Positions 42,635 through 50,678 of a DNA stretch of 64,000 nt are shown here, piece after piece. The translations under genes were made by a program, and so were the position numbers. The notes beneath the pieces were generated by a model that searched no databases, was not told the DNA's origin, and worked only from the letters and a program-made list of their open reading frames with translations. Position 1 is the first letter of the stretch. Each line of letters opens with the position of its first letter. Origin of the DNA: Aliiroseovarius crassostreae (GTDB taxonomy: Bacteria > Pseudomonadota > Alphaproteobacteria > Rhodobacterales > Rhodobacteraceae); assembly GCF_001307765.1 (NCBI RefSeq), contig NZ_LKBA01000009.1, forward strand, positions 1 through 64,000. The letters run 5' to 3'.

Positions 42635-43284
42635 ACGCCCGATGGCTAACCCGAACCGGCGCCCCCGCGCTGATTATCCTTTTTGGGGGATGGGCGCTTG
42701 GACCCGAGCCATTTGCGCCACTCACCGGGGGGCAGGCCAGAGATCAAACAGGGGATCAAACAGGGGATCAGGATCTGCTGTTTGTCGATGATTACCGCTG
42801 TCTTGACCTGCCCCCGCCCGACCGCACGGCCTATGAAACCGTCACTGTTCTGGCCTATTCCTTCGGGGTCGCTTCGGCATTGCACTGGCTTGATCAGACC
42901 GGCTTTTCCCCGGATCACCTTGTTGCCGTGAACGGCACCCCCTGCCCCGCGGATCCGCAAAAGGGCATCCGGCCAGAGGTGGTCCGCGCCACGGCCGACG
43001 GGTTGACCGAGGCAAGCTTTGCCCGGTTTTGCCGCCGCGCCGGGATGACCGCCCCGCCACAGATCGACATCGCCCCCCGGCGGGATGAACTTCTCGCGAT
43101 CCTTGCGCGGGGCAATGCCAGACCACGGCATTTCGACAGGATCTGGATCTCGGCCCAGGACCGGATCATCCCCAGCGCCGCCCAACGCCAGGCCTGGGCC
43201 GCGCAGGCAGATCAGATCCGAGAGATCAACGCCCCACATATGCCGTTTGCCCCCGGCCAAACCTGGCAGGGCTGGCTGTCATGA
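42631..43284 (+). CDS. bioG: Pimeloyl-ACP methyl ester carboxylesterase BioG
   Basis: The 217-residue alpha/beta hydrolase is of the BioG (DUF452) type. The serine nucleophile is Ser77 in LAYSFGVASAL. NGTPCPADPQKGI (about 103-115) is a BioG hallmark, and a His near the C-terminus (APHMPF) completes the triad. It frees pimeloyl-ACP from its methyl ester at the end of the BioC-started chain and so replaces BioH. It overlaps bioA by 4 bp and bioC by 4 bp. A 12-bp direct repeat (gatcaaacaggg at 42742 and 42754) adds TGDQ repeats in a surface loop. Confidence 0.85.
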   Translation: MNARWLTRTGAPALIILFGGWALGPEPFAPLTGGQARDQTGDQTGDQDLLFVDDYRCLDLPPPDRTAYETVTVLAYSFGVASALHWLDQTGFSPDHLVAVNGTPCPADPQKGIRPEVVRATADGLTEASFARFCRRAGMTAPPQIDIAPRRDELLAILARGNARPRHFDRIWISAQDRIIPSAAQRQAWAAQADQIREINAPHMPFAPGQTWQGWLS

Positions 43285-44057
43285 ATGCGCTCCCCTCCCC
43301 TTCGGCGCCCCCCTCCGCCCGCGTCGGGCGCAGCTTTGCCCGCAATTTCCAGACCTATCACGCCAATGCCCGCCTGCAGGCCGCCATTGCAACGCTTCTG
43401 GCCCGCCGGTTGCAGCACCATGGCGCACCGTCCCATTTTGCCAGCGGGTTCGAGTTTGGCTGCGGCACCGGGCATTTGACCGGGGCGCTCCGCGCGCGGT
43501 TCACCTTTGGAGAGCTGACCCTGAACGATCTGGTGCCTGAGGCGGCCAAGGTGGCGCGCGCCCATGGGGCCGCGTTCCACCCCGGAGACATCCGTCGCAC
43601 CCCCTGGCCGGACAGGCCCACCCTGATCGCCTCGGCCTCGACCCTGCAATGGATGCGGGATCCGGCGGCACTGGTGGCGCGGGCGGCGGACCAGCTTGCC
43701 CCCGGTGGCTGGCTGGCGCTGTCCGGGTTCGGACCACAGCAATATCGCGAACTGTCCGCATTGGGGTCGGCGGCAGGCGCACCGGGCCTGTGCCACCCCG
43801 AAACACTTGCCGCCCCCCTAGAAGGGTTCAGGATCCATGAAGCACGCGGGCGCTGTCATCGTCTTTGGTTCACCTCTGCGCAGGAGGTGTTGCGTCATTT
43901 GCGGGCAACCGGTGTGAACGGGGCGGCCCGCGCGGTCTGGACCCGGGCGTGTCTGCGCGACTTCTGTGACGGGTATCGGGCCCGGTTCGAGCAGGATGGG
44001 CAGGTCTCGCTGACCTATCACCCGGTCTGGCTGATTGCGCAGAAACCGGCGGCGTGA
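43281..44057 (+). CDS. bioC: Malonyl-ACP O-methyltransferase BioC
   Basis: The 258-residue SAM-dependent methyltransferase has the SAM motif EFGCGTGHLTGAL (about 58-70), NDLVPEA after it, and the BioC-type ASASTLQWM block. It methylates malonyl-ACP so that fatty-acid synthesis enzymes can extend it to pimeloyl-ACP methyl ester, which BioG then hydrolyses. It is last in bioBFDAGC. The N-terminus RSFARNFQTYHANARLQ fits the BioC family. The presence of BioC and BioG together shows a complete pimelate route. Confidence 0.88.
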   Translation: MNALPSPSAPPSARVGRSFARNFQTYHANARLQAAIATLLARRLQHHGAPSHFASGFEFGCGTGHLTGALRARFTFGELTLNDLVPEAAKVARAHGAAFHPGDIRRTPWPDRPTLIASASTLQWMRDPAALVARAADQLAPGGWLALSGFGPQQYRELSALGSAAGAPGLCHPETLAAPLEGFRIHEARGRCHRLWFTSAQEVLRHLRATGVNGAARAVWTRACLRDFCDGYRARFEQDGQVSLTYHPVWLIAQKPAA

Positions 44058-44090
44058 AGAGGGGCGCGCAGGGGCGGAGCCTGCAAGCAA

Positions 44091-44172
44091 AAACTTTAAA
44101 CTTCGCCTCTGCGGCGGTCAGAAACTTTAAACTTTGGCATTTTGACCCGTGTGAAACTTTAAAGTTTCACAC
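44091..44172. repeat. Three helically phased AAACTTTAAA repeats ending in a 24-bp perfect palindrome
   Basis: AAACTTTAAACTT occurs at 44091-44103 and at 44122-44135, and as half of the palindrome at 44154. The spacings are 31 and 32 bp, three turns of the helix. The third site lies in a perfect palindrome whose arms are GTGTGAAACTTT and AAAGTTTCACAC (44149-44172). It sits between the ends of bioC (plus) and the AsnC gene (minus). It may be a bidirectional terminator, but there is no T run and the repeated arrangement looks more like an operator or binding array. Confidence 0.6.
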
Positions 44173-44208
44173 CGGCCGGATGTTCAGCCCCGCGCCGGCC
44201 CACACCCC

Positions 44209-44670
44209 TCACAGCACATCAAGAGAGGTCTTGACCCGATCCATCACCACCGCCGTTTTGAACCGGTTGATATTGCTCTCCTCAAAGAAATAATCCTGGG
44301 TGAAGGCCTCGTATTCCTTGATATCCTTCACCGTGAGGATCAGCACGAAATCCCCCTCACCGGTGGTATAATAACATTGCTGCACAGCGGGGGCATGGCG
44401 CATCTTGCGTTTGAACGCATCCAGCGAGGCGCGGTTCTCACGCTCCATCATCACCTCAACGATAATGGTCATTTCACGGCCAAGTTTTGCGGGCGACAGC
44501 ACGGCGATCTCCTTTTCGATCACACCGCTGGCGCGCAGTTTCTGGAGCCGCTTCTGCACCGCGGGTGGCGACAAACCGACATCCTGTCCAATCGCCTCTG
44601 CGGTCATGCGCGCATTGCCCTGCACAAGGCGCAGGATCGCCAGGTCCTTCTCATCCATTCTGATTTCCAT
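44209..44670 (-). CDS. Lrp/AsnC-family regulator of the diaminopropionate-lyase operon
   Basis: The 153-residue protein (start ATG at 44670; an in-frame GTG at 44673 precedes it) has a helix-turn-helix (about 5-58, LAILRLVQGNARMTAEAIGQDVGLSPPAVQKRLQKLRASGVI) and a RAM ligand domain with GEGDFVLILTV. It is divergent from the M20-dpaL-M24-isomerase operon with a 119-bp gap. AsnC-type regulators also accompany ectoine-use operons. The likely inducer is an amino acid of the pathway, such as a diamino acid. Confidence 0.85.
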   Translation of the reverse strand: MEIRMDEKDLAILRLVQGNARMTAEAIGQDVGLSPPAVQKRLQKLRASGVIEKEIAVLSPAKLGREMTIIVEVMMERENRASLDAFKRKMRHAPAVQQCYYTTGEGDFVLILTVKDIKEYEAFTQDYFFEESNINRFKTAVVMDRVKTSLDVL

Positions 44671-44789
44671 CACAGTTTTGCCAATTTGGTCTGAATTTTA
44701 TCGCATATTGCCGAAATTGATACGCCATACCTCGTCTATTTTGCGGAATTCTGAACCTACCACAGCACGAGGACCCCCACGAGGACCCC
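44671..44789. promoter_or_regulatory. Divergent control region with a duplicated leader
   Basis: The region is AT-rich near the AsnC gene (44685-44720) and ends with two adjacent copies of CACGAGGACCCC (44764-44788 region). Each holds a GAGGA ribosome-binding core, and the second is directly before the M20 ATG. No exact operator can be set. Confidence 0.4.
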
Positions 44790-45935
44790 ATGGACGACTT
44801 CCATCGCCGCCTGACCGCTTTGCGACACGACCTTCACCGGCACCCCGAACTGGGTTTTGAGGAAACCCGGACCAGGCAGGTGATTGCAGACCACCTTCGC
44901 GCCCTTGGGATTGAGGTGGAGGAAGGTGTTGGGATCGTTGGTATTTTGCGCGCGGGACGGGGCAACCGGGCGATTGGGCTGCGCGCTGATATGGACGCGT
45001 TGCCAATCCATGAAACCACGCAACATGACCATGTTTCGACCACACCGGGGAAAATGCATGCCTGCGGCCATGACGGCCATGTCACCATGCTGCTGGGGGC
45101 TGCCGAGCGGCTGGCCCGGACCCCGGATTTCGACGGCACGGTGGTGTTCCTCTTCCAACCGAACGAGGAGCACGGGCTGGGCGCCAAAGCGATGATCGAC
45201 GACGGCCTGCTGACCCGTCACCCGATTGACGAGGTCTATGCCATCCACAATCTTCCCGGCGCGCCACTGGGTCAGATCTCATCCCGGACCGGTCAGATCT
45301 GCGCCAGCGAAAGCCTGTTTGAAATCACCCTCCAGGGTCAGGGCGGTCATGCCTCGATGCCCCATACCGGCGTGGACGCAATCACGGTTGGGGCGGAACT
45401 GGTGCTTGCCTTGCAGACCATCGTGTCGCGCAAACTGGCACCCGGCGCCGGTGCCGTGGTCTCGGTGACCGAGTTCCTGACCGACGGGCAGCGCAATGTC
45501 CTGCCCGGACGGGCCGTTTTGAAAGGCGATGTGCGCGCCCGCCTCCCCGAAGACCGCGAGGCGGTGGCAGGGTTCATGCATCAGATTGCACAGGGCGTTG
45601 CCGCCACACATGGCGTCACGGTGGACGTTCAGTTCAACACCGAATTCATTGAAACCCTTAATGCCGAAGCCCCGACACAGGCGGTCTACCGCGCGGGCGA
45701 GGCCGCGGGCTGTGATGTGGTTCGCAACCGCCCCCCAATGAGCTTTTCCGAGGATTTTGCCCATTTCTCCGCCGCGGTGCCGGGATGTTTCCTGCTCCTG
45801 GGCAATGGCGAAAAGGGGCCGCATGGCCAACCGCTGCACGCCAGCGATTACGATTTCAACGACGCTCTGCTGCCCATTGGGTCAGAGTTCTGGGTGCAGC
45901 TGGTCCGCGACCGTCTGCCCCCCCGCACAGACTGA
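44790..45935 (+). CDS. M20-family amidohydrolase (hippurate hydrolase-like)
   Basis: The 381-residue zinc peptidase-like enzyme has metal motifs HACGHDGHVTML (about 90-101) and NEEHGLGAKAM (about 127-137), and the dimerisation domain begins near GHASMPHTGVDA. It matches the HipO/AbgB/amino-acid N-deacylase group of M20D, which cleave N-acyl amino acids in the cytoplasm. As first gene before diaminopropionate ammonia-lyase it could free a diamino acid from an N-acyl form, the role DoeB plays in ectoine breakdown. The acyl group and substrate are unknown. Confidence 0.85.
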   Translation: MDDFHRRLTALRHDLHRHPELGFEETRTRQVIADHLRALGIEVEEGVGIVGILRAGRGNRAIGLRADMDALPIHETTQHDHVSTTPGKMHACGHDGHVTMLLGAAERLARTPDFDGTVVFLFQPNEEHGLGAKAMIDDGLLTRHPIDEVYAIHNLPGAPLGQISSRTGQICASESLFEITLQGQGGHASMPHTGVDAITVGAELVLALQTIVSRKLAPGAGAVVSVTEFLTDGQRNVLPGRAVLKGDVRARLPEDREAVAGFMHQIAQGVAATHGVTVDVQFNTEFIETLNAEAPTQAVYRAGEAAGCDVVRNRPPMSFSEDFAHFSAAVPGCFLLLGNGEKGPHGQPLHASDYDFNDALLPIGSEFWVQLVRDRLPPRTD

Positions 45936-45946
45936 AAGGACATCTG

Positions 45947-47140
45947 ATGCACAGCGCCTTCTCGACGGCATCCCTCCTCCACACCAAGGGCAATCCGCAG
46001 CCCGCCAAAGCGGCGTTTTCCGTTCTGTCAGAACAGGATTTCGCCGCAAGCTGGGCCGAGATCACCGCCTGGCCGGGCTATGCTCCGACCCCGCTGATCT
46101 CACTTGCCGGGCTTGCGCGCGAAATCAATGTGGGTGCAATCCACTATAAACACGAAGGACCGCGGTTCGGGTTGGGCAGTTTCAAGGCGCTTGGCGGGTC
46201 TTACGCCGCCTTGCGGGTGTTGGCACGTGAACTGTCCGCCCGGCTGGGACAGGAAATCACCCCCGCCGATATCCGCACAGGCCGCTATGCCGACGAGGTG
46301 AAAGACATCACTCTGGTGTCTGCCACTGATGGCAATCACGGCCGGTCGCTGGCCTGGGGGTGTCAGACCGTGGGCGCCCCCTGTCGCATCTATATCCATG
46401 CCGAGGTCAGCGAAGGGCGCGCCGAAGCCATGCGCGCGCTGGGGGCGGACGTGGTGCGCATCAAGGGGGATTACGACGAAAGCGTCCTGCTGGCAAAATC
46501 CGAAGCCGACGAAAACGGCTGGTTCGTGGTCTCGGACACCTCGTGGGAGGGGTATACCGAACCGCCCCGCGATGTGATGGCAGGGTATGGCGTGATGACG
46601 CGCGAGCTCTGCGAGGCCCTCGATCAGGCCCCGACCCATGTGTTTTTACAAGGGGGTGTGGGCGGGCTGGCCGCCTCGGTCGCAGCCGGATTGCGGCAGT
46701 ATTGGGGGCAGGACGCGCCACGCGTGGTGATCGTCGAACCCGAACTGGCGGCCTGCCTGTTTGACAGTGCCAGGGCGGGCAAGGCCACCAATTTTGCCAT
46801 TCAGCACGAAACCATCATGGCCGGACTGTCCTGTGGGGAACCTTCGGAAATGGCATGGGACATCCTTACGGAGGAGGCCAGTGACTTCCTGACCATTCCC
46901 GACAGCATTGTCGCACCAACCGTGCGTCTTCTGGCACGGCCCGAATTTGGGGATGAGGCCATCGAGGCCGGGGAAAGCGCCGTGGCGGGGCTGGCCGCCC
47001 TGATTGCGGCCCGACAGGATCCAGCCCTGTCCGACACACTTGGGCTGGACGCCCATTCGCGGGTGTTGTTTATCGGCTCAGAAGGGGTGACCGACCCGGA
47101 TATTTTTGCAGCCATCATGGACGGGCAGGACAATGTCTGA
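45947..47140 (+). CDS. dpaL: Diaminopropionate ammonia-lyase
   Basis: The PLP enzyme (397 residues) of the tryptophan-synthase-beta fold has PLP Lys80 in RFGLGSFKALGGSYA, and ATDGNHGRSLAWG, the DpaL form of the cofactor Asn motif. The glycine-rich phosphate loop is QGGVGGLAASVA, and CGEPSEMAWDIL is typical of DpaL. The known reaction turns D- or L-2,3-diaminopropionate into pyruvate and two ammonia. The start at 45947 follows AAAGGA. It overlaps the M24 gene. A threonine- or serine-dehydratase role is less likely given these blocks. Confidence 0.85.
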   Translation: MHSAFSTASLLHTKGNPQPAKAAFSVLSEQDFAASWAEITAWPGYAPTPLISLAGLAREINVGAIHYKHEGPRFGLGSFKALGGSYAALRVLARELSARLGQEITPADIRTGRYADEVKDITLVSATDGNHGRSLAWGCQTVGAPCRIYIHAEVSEGRAEAMRALGADVVRIKGDYDESVLLAKSEADENGWFVVSDTSWEGYTEPPRDVMAGYGVMTRELCEALDQAPTHVFLQGGVGGLAASVAAGLRQYWGQDAPRVVIVEPELAACLFDSARAGKATNFAIQHETIMAGLSCGEPSEMAWDILTEEASDFLTIPDSIVAPTVRLLARPEFGDEAIEAGESAVAGLAALIAARQDPALSDTLGLDAHSRVLFIGSEGVTDPDIFAAIMDGQDNV

Positions 47141-48311
47141 TGAATTGACCCGCGGCTTTCCTGAACAGGAGTTTGCCACCCGCACCGCAGCAGCGCAGGC
47201 GCGCATGGCGGAAACCGGACTGGCGGGGATGTTGCTGCTGAGCGAAGCAGAGCTGCGCTATTTCAGCGGGTTTCACACGCTGTTTTGGCAAAGCCCGACC
47301 CGCCCGTGGTTCCTGTTTGTGCCCCTTGAGGGCAAACCGATTGCAATCATCCCCGAAATCGGGGCCGCCCTGATGCGCCAGACCTGGGTTGAGGACATTC
47401 GCACATGGGCCGCCCCGGCCCCGGACGATGACGGGATCAGCCTGCTGACCGACCTTCTGTCGCCCCTTGCCGCACGGGGCGCAACCATCGGTGTGATGAA
47501 GGGCCACGAAACCGCCCTACGTATGCCGCTTGGCGATTACGAGCGGCTGATGGCGCAGCTCCCTGGTCTGCATATCGCCGATTGCACGGCGATTGTGCGC
47601 GGGCTGCGCATGGTGAAATCCGAACGCGAGATTGAAAAGCTCACCCGGATCTGTGCCATCGGGTCACACACATTCGCCGAGGTGCCCATGCTGGCCCATG
47701 AAGGCCAGGCCTTTGAGGACACGTTCCGCGCCTTTCGCCGCGAAGCCCTTTTGCAGGGCGCGGATGATGTGCCCTATCTGGTCGGTGGGGCCGATCAGGG
47801 GGGCTATCATGACGTGATTTCGCCCCCGTCCCGTCGCCCGCTGCAAAAAGGGGACATCATGATGCTGGATACCGGAATGACCTGGGACGGGTATTTCTGC
47901 GATTTTGACCGCAACTGGGCAATTGGTCAGGCGGATGATGCGTCACGCCGCGCCTATGATGTATTGTGGCGGGCCACCGAAGCCGGGATTGCGGCGGCCC
48001 GGCCCGGCGCCACCTGCGCGGATCTGTTTCATGCAATGCAGCGGGTCATTTCCGAACTGGATCAGAGCGGTGCCTCGGATGGCGATGTCGGCCGGTTGGG
48101 TCACGGGTTGGGAATGCAGCTGACCGAATGGCCCTCTCATGTGGCCTGGGACCAGACGGTGATCGAGGAAAACATGGTGCTGACGCTGGAACCCTCGCTG
48201 AGCTATGGCGATGGCCGTATCATGGTGCATGAAGAAAATATCGTAGTGCGGGCGGAGGGGGCCGAGCTGCTCTCTCACCGCGCTGCCCCGGAATTGCCGG
48301 TGATCTCATGA
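47133..48311 (+). CDS. M24-family creatinase/Xaa-Pro peptidase-like hydrolase
   Basis: The protein is 392 residues from the ATG at 47133, overlapping the dpaL stop. The creatinase N-terminal domain (about 15-150) precedes the pita-bread domain. Metal-ligand blocks are MLDTGMTWDGYFCDFDRNWA (two Asp), RLGHGLGMQLTEWP (His), LTLEPSL (Glu) and MVHEENIVV (Glu), so all five ligands are present. Close relatives include ectoine hydrolase DoeA/EutD, creatinase and dipeptidases. In this context hydrolysis of a cyclic amidine, guanidino compound or Xaa-diamino-acid bond is more likely than general peptide digestion. The substrate is unproven. Confidence 0.85.
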   Translation: MSDELTRGFPEQEFATRTAAAQARMAETGLAGMLLLSEAELRYFSGFHTLFWQSPTRPWFLFVPLEGKPIAIIPEIGAALMRQTWVEDIRTWAAPAPDDDGISLLTDLLSPLAARGATIGVMKGHETALRMPLGDYERLMAQLPGLHIADCTAIVRGLRMVKSEREIEKLTRICAIGSHTFAEVPMLAHEGQAFEDTFRAFRREALLQGADDVPYLVGGADQGGYHDVISPPSRRPLQKGDIMMLDTGMTWDGYFCDFDRNWAIGQADDASRRAYDVLWRATEAGIAAARPGATCADLFHAMQRVISELDQSGASDGDVGRLGHGLGMQLTEWPSHVAWDQTVIEENMVLTLEPSLSYGDGRIMVHEENIVVRAEGAELLSHRAAPELPVIS

Positions 48312-49054
48312 AACTTCCATTTGAAACCGACATGGGCATTGGCACCCAAGCCACCCTGGGCACCGTGGTCTTGGAAACGGACGAAACGCTGGAGCCGGAA
48401 TTTGCCCGGATGGTGCCCCGCCCCGGTGTGGCGCTTTACCATACCCGCATTCCGATGGTGGCAGAGATCGCCCCGGACACATTGGCGAAAATGGAGGCAG
48501 ACCTGCCCGCTGCGGTCCGGCTTCTGCCCCCGTCCCTGACATTTGATGTGATCGGCTATGGCTGCACCTCTGCCGCCACCGTGATTGGATCAGAACAGGT
48601 GGCAAAAGCGATCCAGACCGTGTTTCCCGGCGTGTTGGTCACGGATCCCCTTGCCGCCCTGATCGCCGCCGGGCGGAAAATCGGGGCAAGACGGCTTGGG
48701 TTTCTGACACCCTATGTGGCCAATGTCTCCAGCCGGATGCGCGGCAGATTGCAGGATGCCGGATTTGAGATCGCAGGGTTCGGCTCTTTCGAAGAAGGGC
48801 GCGACCCGGTGGTGGCCCGGATCAGCGAGGCCTCCATCCTGAACGCGGCGGTCACGGTTGCCAGAGCGCAACCCTGTGACGCGATCGTCATCTCCTGCAC
48901 CAACCTGCGCTGCCTCGATATTCTGGACGAGATCGAGGCCCGCACCGGGGTAACGGCGCTTTCCAGCAATCAGGCCCTGGCCTGGCACATGCTGCGACTG
49001 GCCGGCGTGCAGGATCCCCAGATCGGGGCGGGCCGACTGTTTCGAGAGTTCTGA
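48308..49054 (+). CDS. Asp/Glu racemase superfamily protein, maleate isomerase/EutA-like
   Basis: The 248-residue protein has two catalytic-type cysteines, Cys86 (GYGCTSAA) and Cys197 (ISCTNLRC), in the positions of maleate isomerase. Arylmalonate decarboxylase has only one. LGTVVLETDETLEPEF and PGVALYHTRI are typical of the EutA group found in ectoine-use operons. It overlaps the M24 gene by 4 bp and is last in the operon. It may racemise or isomerise a pathway acid or amino acid. The exact reaction of EutA-like proteins is not established to my knowledge. Confidence 0.8.
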   Translation: MKLPFETDMGIGTQATLGTVVLETDETLEPEFARMVPRPGVALYHTRIPMVAEIAPDTLAKMEADLPAAVRLLPPSLTFDVIGYGCTSAATVIGSEQVAKAIQTVFPGVLVTDPLAALIAAGRKIGARRLGFLTPYVANVSSRMRGRLQDAGFEIAGFGSFEEGRDPVVARISEASILNAAVTVARAQPCDAIVISCTNLRCLDILDEIEARTGVTALSSNQALAWHMLRLAGVQDPQIGAGRLFREF

Positions 49055-49060
49055 CCGGTA

Positions 49061-49150
49061 TCACATCTCGGCCTGTTTCATCCGCGCCATCAGGTTGGTT
49101 TTCAGCACAAATTGGTGAAACAGCGCCGCTGCCACAATCCAATGCGTCAA
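49061..49150 (-). pseudogene. C-terminal remnant of a cytochrome b561-like gene
   Basis: The minus strand reads VRLTHWIVAAALFHQFVLKT then NLMARMKQAEM and a stop at 49061. A helix with two His followed by [KR]-x-x-L-M-x-R-M is the usual end of cytochrome b561-type membrane haem proteins. No upstream part remains before the GAPDH promoter, so this is debris of a deleted gene. Only ~30 codons support the call. Confidence 0.4.
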
Positions 49151-49224
49151 GCGCACGTTTTGCCCTTGCCCTGCCGCGCACAGTAGCGTTCTCTTTCCCG
49201 GATTACCTCTGCTGCGGAGTCCCC

Positions 49225-50232
49225 ATGTCACCGACACGTAAAATCAGAATTGGCCTGAATGGGTTTGGCCGGATCGGCCGCTCGATCCTGCGCATCCTGC
49301 TGGCAGACCCGAGCGAGTTTGAGGTCGTTTTCATCAACGATATCGAGCCGTTGGATACCTGTGCCTATCTGTTCAAATATGACAGCGTGTTCGGGCCCTG
49401 GGCCGGCACGGTCGAAACCGGGCCGGAAGCGCTGATTGTCAACGGCCAGAGGATCCCGTTTCATGCCCATCCCGACATCAGCGTGATGGACCTGTCGGAT
49501 GTGGATATCGTGTTCGAATGCACCGGCATGGCGGGCAAACGCGCCATGGCCGAGCGAGGTCTGGCAGCGGGGGCCTCTCGGGTGCTGATTTCCGGCCCCT
49601 CGGACGAGGCGGACATGACCGTGGTTCTGGGCGCAAATGATGCGGATATTGCTGACCACAAGATCATCTCAAACGCCTCCTGCACCACCAACGCACTGGC
49701 TCCGCTGCTGGCAGTGATCGACCGGGAGTGGGGGTTGATCGGTGGACACATGACCACGGTGCATTGTTATACCGGAAGCCAGCCAACCGTGGACAAACCC
49801 CGCGCCAACCCGGCGCGTTCGCGGGCCGCCGCCCTGTCAATGGTGCCCACCACCACTTCTGCACATCAGCTGGTCGGAAAAGTTCTGCCCGCGCTTGCAG
49901 GTAAAATTGAAGCCCGCGCCATCCGCGTGCCCACCGCCTCGGTCTCCTGCATTGACCTTGTGGTCGAAGTGGAACACGACATTCCCGAGGGTCTGGCCCG
50001 CGCCCGGCTGAAGGAGATTGCCCAGTCCAGCGCGGTGCTGGGATGGACCGAAGAGCCGCTGGTTTCGTCAGATCTGCGGATGCGCCCGGAAAGCCTGGTG
50101 ATTTCAGGGCCTGAACTGTCGATCAGTCCTGGAGGGCTGCTGCGCGTCTTCGGCTGGTATGACAATGAATGGGGCTTTTCCAACCGAATGCTCGACATGG
50201 CGCGGCGGATGCGGCAGGGTATGGATTGTTGA
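49225..50232 (+). CDS. gap: Glyceraldehyde-3-phosphate dehydrogenase homologue
   Basis: The 335-residue GAPDH has GFGRIGR (13-19), Asp39 after the second strand (NAD preference), catalytic Cys153 in SNASCTTNALAP, and His near 179 (TVHCYTG). The C-terminal WYDNEWGFSNR is conserved. It differs from housekeeping Gap in several places (VFINDIEPL rather than INDLT-D type), so it could be a second isozyme, erythrose-4-phosphate dehydrogenase-like or with another aldehyde-phosphate substrate. No other glycolysis or Calvin-cycle gene is near. It follows the diaminopropionate-lyase operon after 170 bp. Confidence 0.85.
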   Translation: MSPTRKIRIGLNGFGRIGRSILRILLADPSEFEVVFINDIEPLDTCAYLFKYDSVFGPWAGTVETGPEALIVNGQRIPFHAHPDISVMDLSDVDIVFECTGMAGKRAMAERGLAAGASRVLISGPSDEADMTVVLGANDADIADHKIISNASCTTNALAPLLAVIDREWGLIGGHMTTVHCYTGSQPTVDKPRANPARSRAAALSMVPTTTSAHQLVGKVLPALAGKIEARAIRVPTASVSCIDLVVEVEHDIPEGLARARLKEIAQSSAVLGWTEEPLVSSDLRMRPESLVISGPELSISPGGLLRVFGWYDNEWGFSNRMLDMARRMRQGMDC

Positions 50233-50262
50233 CAATCCATCCAACCATCGGGCGAGGATCCC

Positions 50263-50628
50263 ATGACCGGCTATCTCACCACCCATGTTCTTGACACCGC
50301 ACGCGGCTGCCCCGCCGAGGGCATTTCCATCACCCTGTTTCGCCTTATCGGGGATGCGCGGGAAGACATTGCTCAGGCCGTAACCAATTCAGATGGGCGG
50401 ACCCACACGCCGATCCTGCCGCCTGACAGGTTTCAAACGGGTCAATACGAGCTGGTTTTCTCTTGCGGAGCCTATCTGCGCAAATCCGGGCAGGTCGGCG
50501 ACTGGACCGGCGATGATCTGTTATTTCTTGATCAGGTGCCGATCCGTTTCGCCATGTCGCAAGAGGCACATTATCACGTGCCCCTACTGCTCTCCCCATA
50601 CGGCTATTCCACCTATCGGGGCAGCTAA
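50263..50628 (+). CDS. uraH: 5-Hydroxyisourate hydrolase (transthyretin-like)
   Basis: The 121-residue protein starts TGYLTTHVLDTARGCPAEGI, with His8 of the active site, and ends in the diagnostic YGYSTYRGS. The HYHVPLLLSPYGY block carries the second His. It hydrolyses 5-hydroxyisourate to OHCU in urate breakdown. No other urate genes are close; it may be co-transcribed with the GAPDH gene 30 bp upstream, an unusual pair. Confidence 0.9.
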   Translation: MTGYLTTHVLDTARGCPAEGISITLFRLIGDAREDIAQAVTNSDGRTHTPILPPDRFQTGQYELVFSCGAYLRKSGQVGDWTGDDLLFLDQVPIRFAMSQEAHYHVPLLLSPYGYSTYRGS

Positions 50629-50678
50629 GCGTTTCCGGGCAGATCTGGGTCACAACTGCAACCGGAAACGCCTTTTGT

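Noticed and set aside
6358-44670. One of the GntR genes in the window as BioR
   Set aside because: Both GntR proteins are tied by position to other operons and neither is close to bio genes; nothing supports BioR identity.
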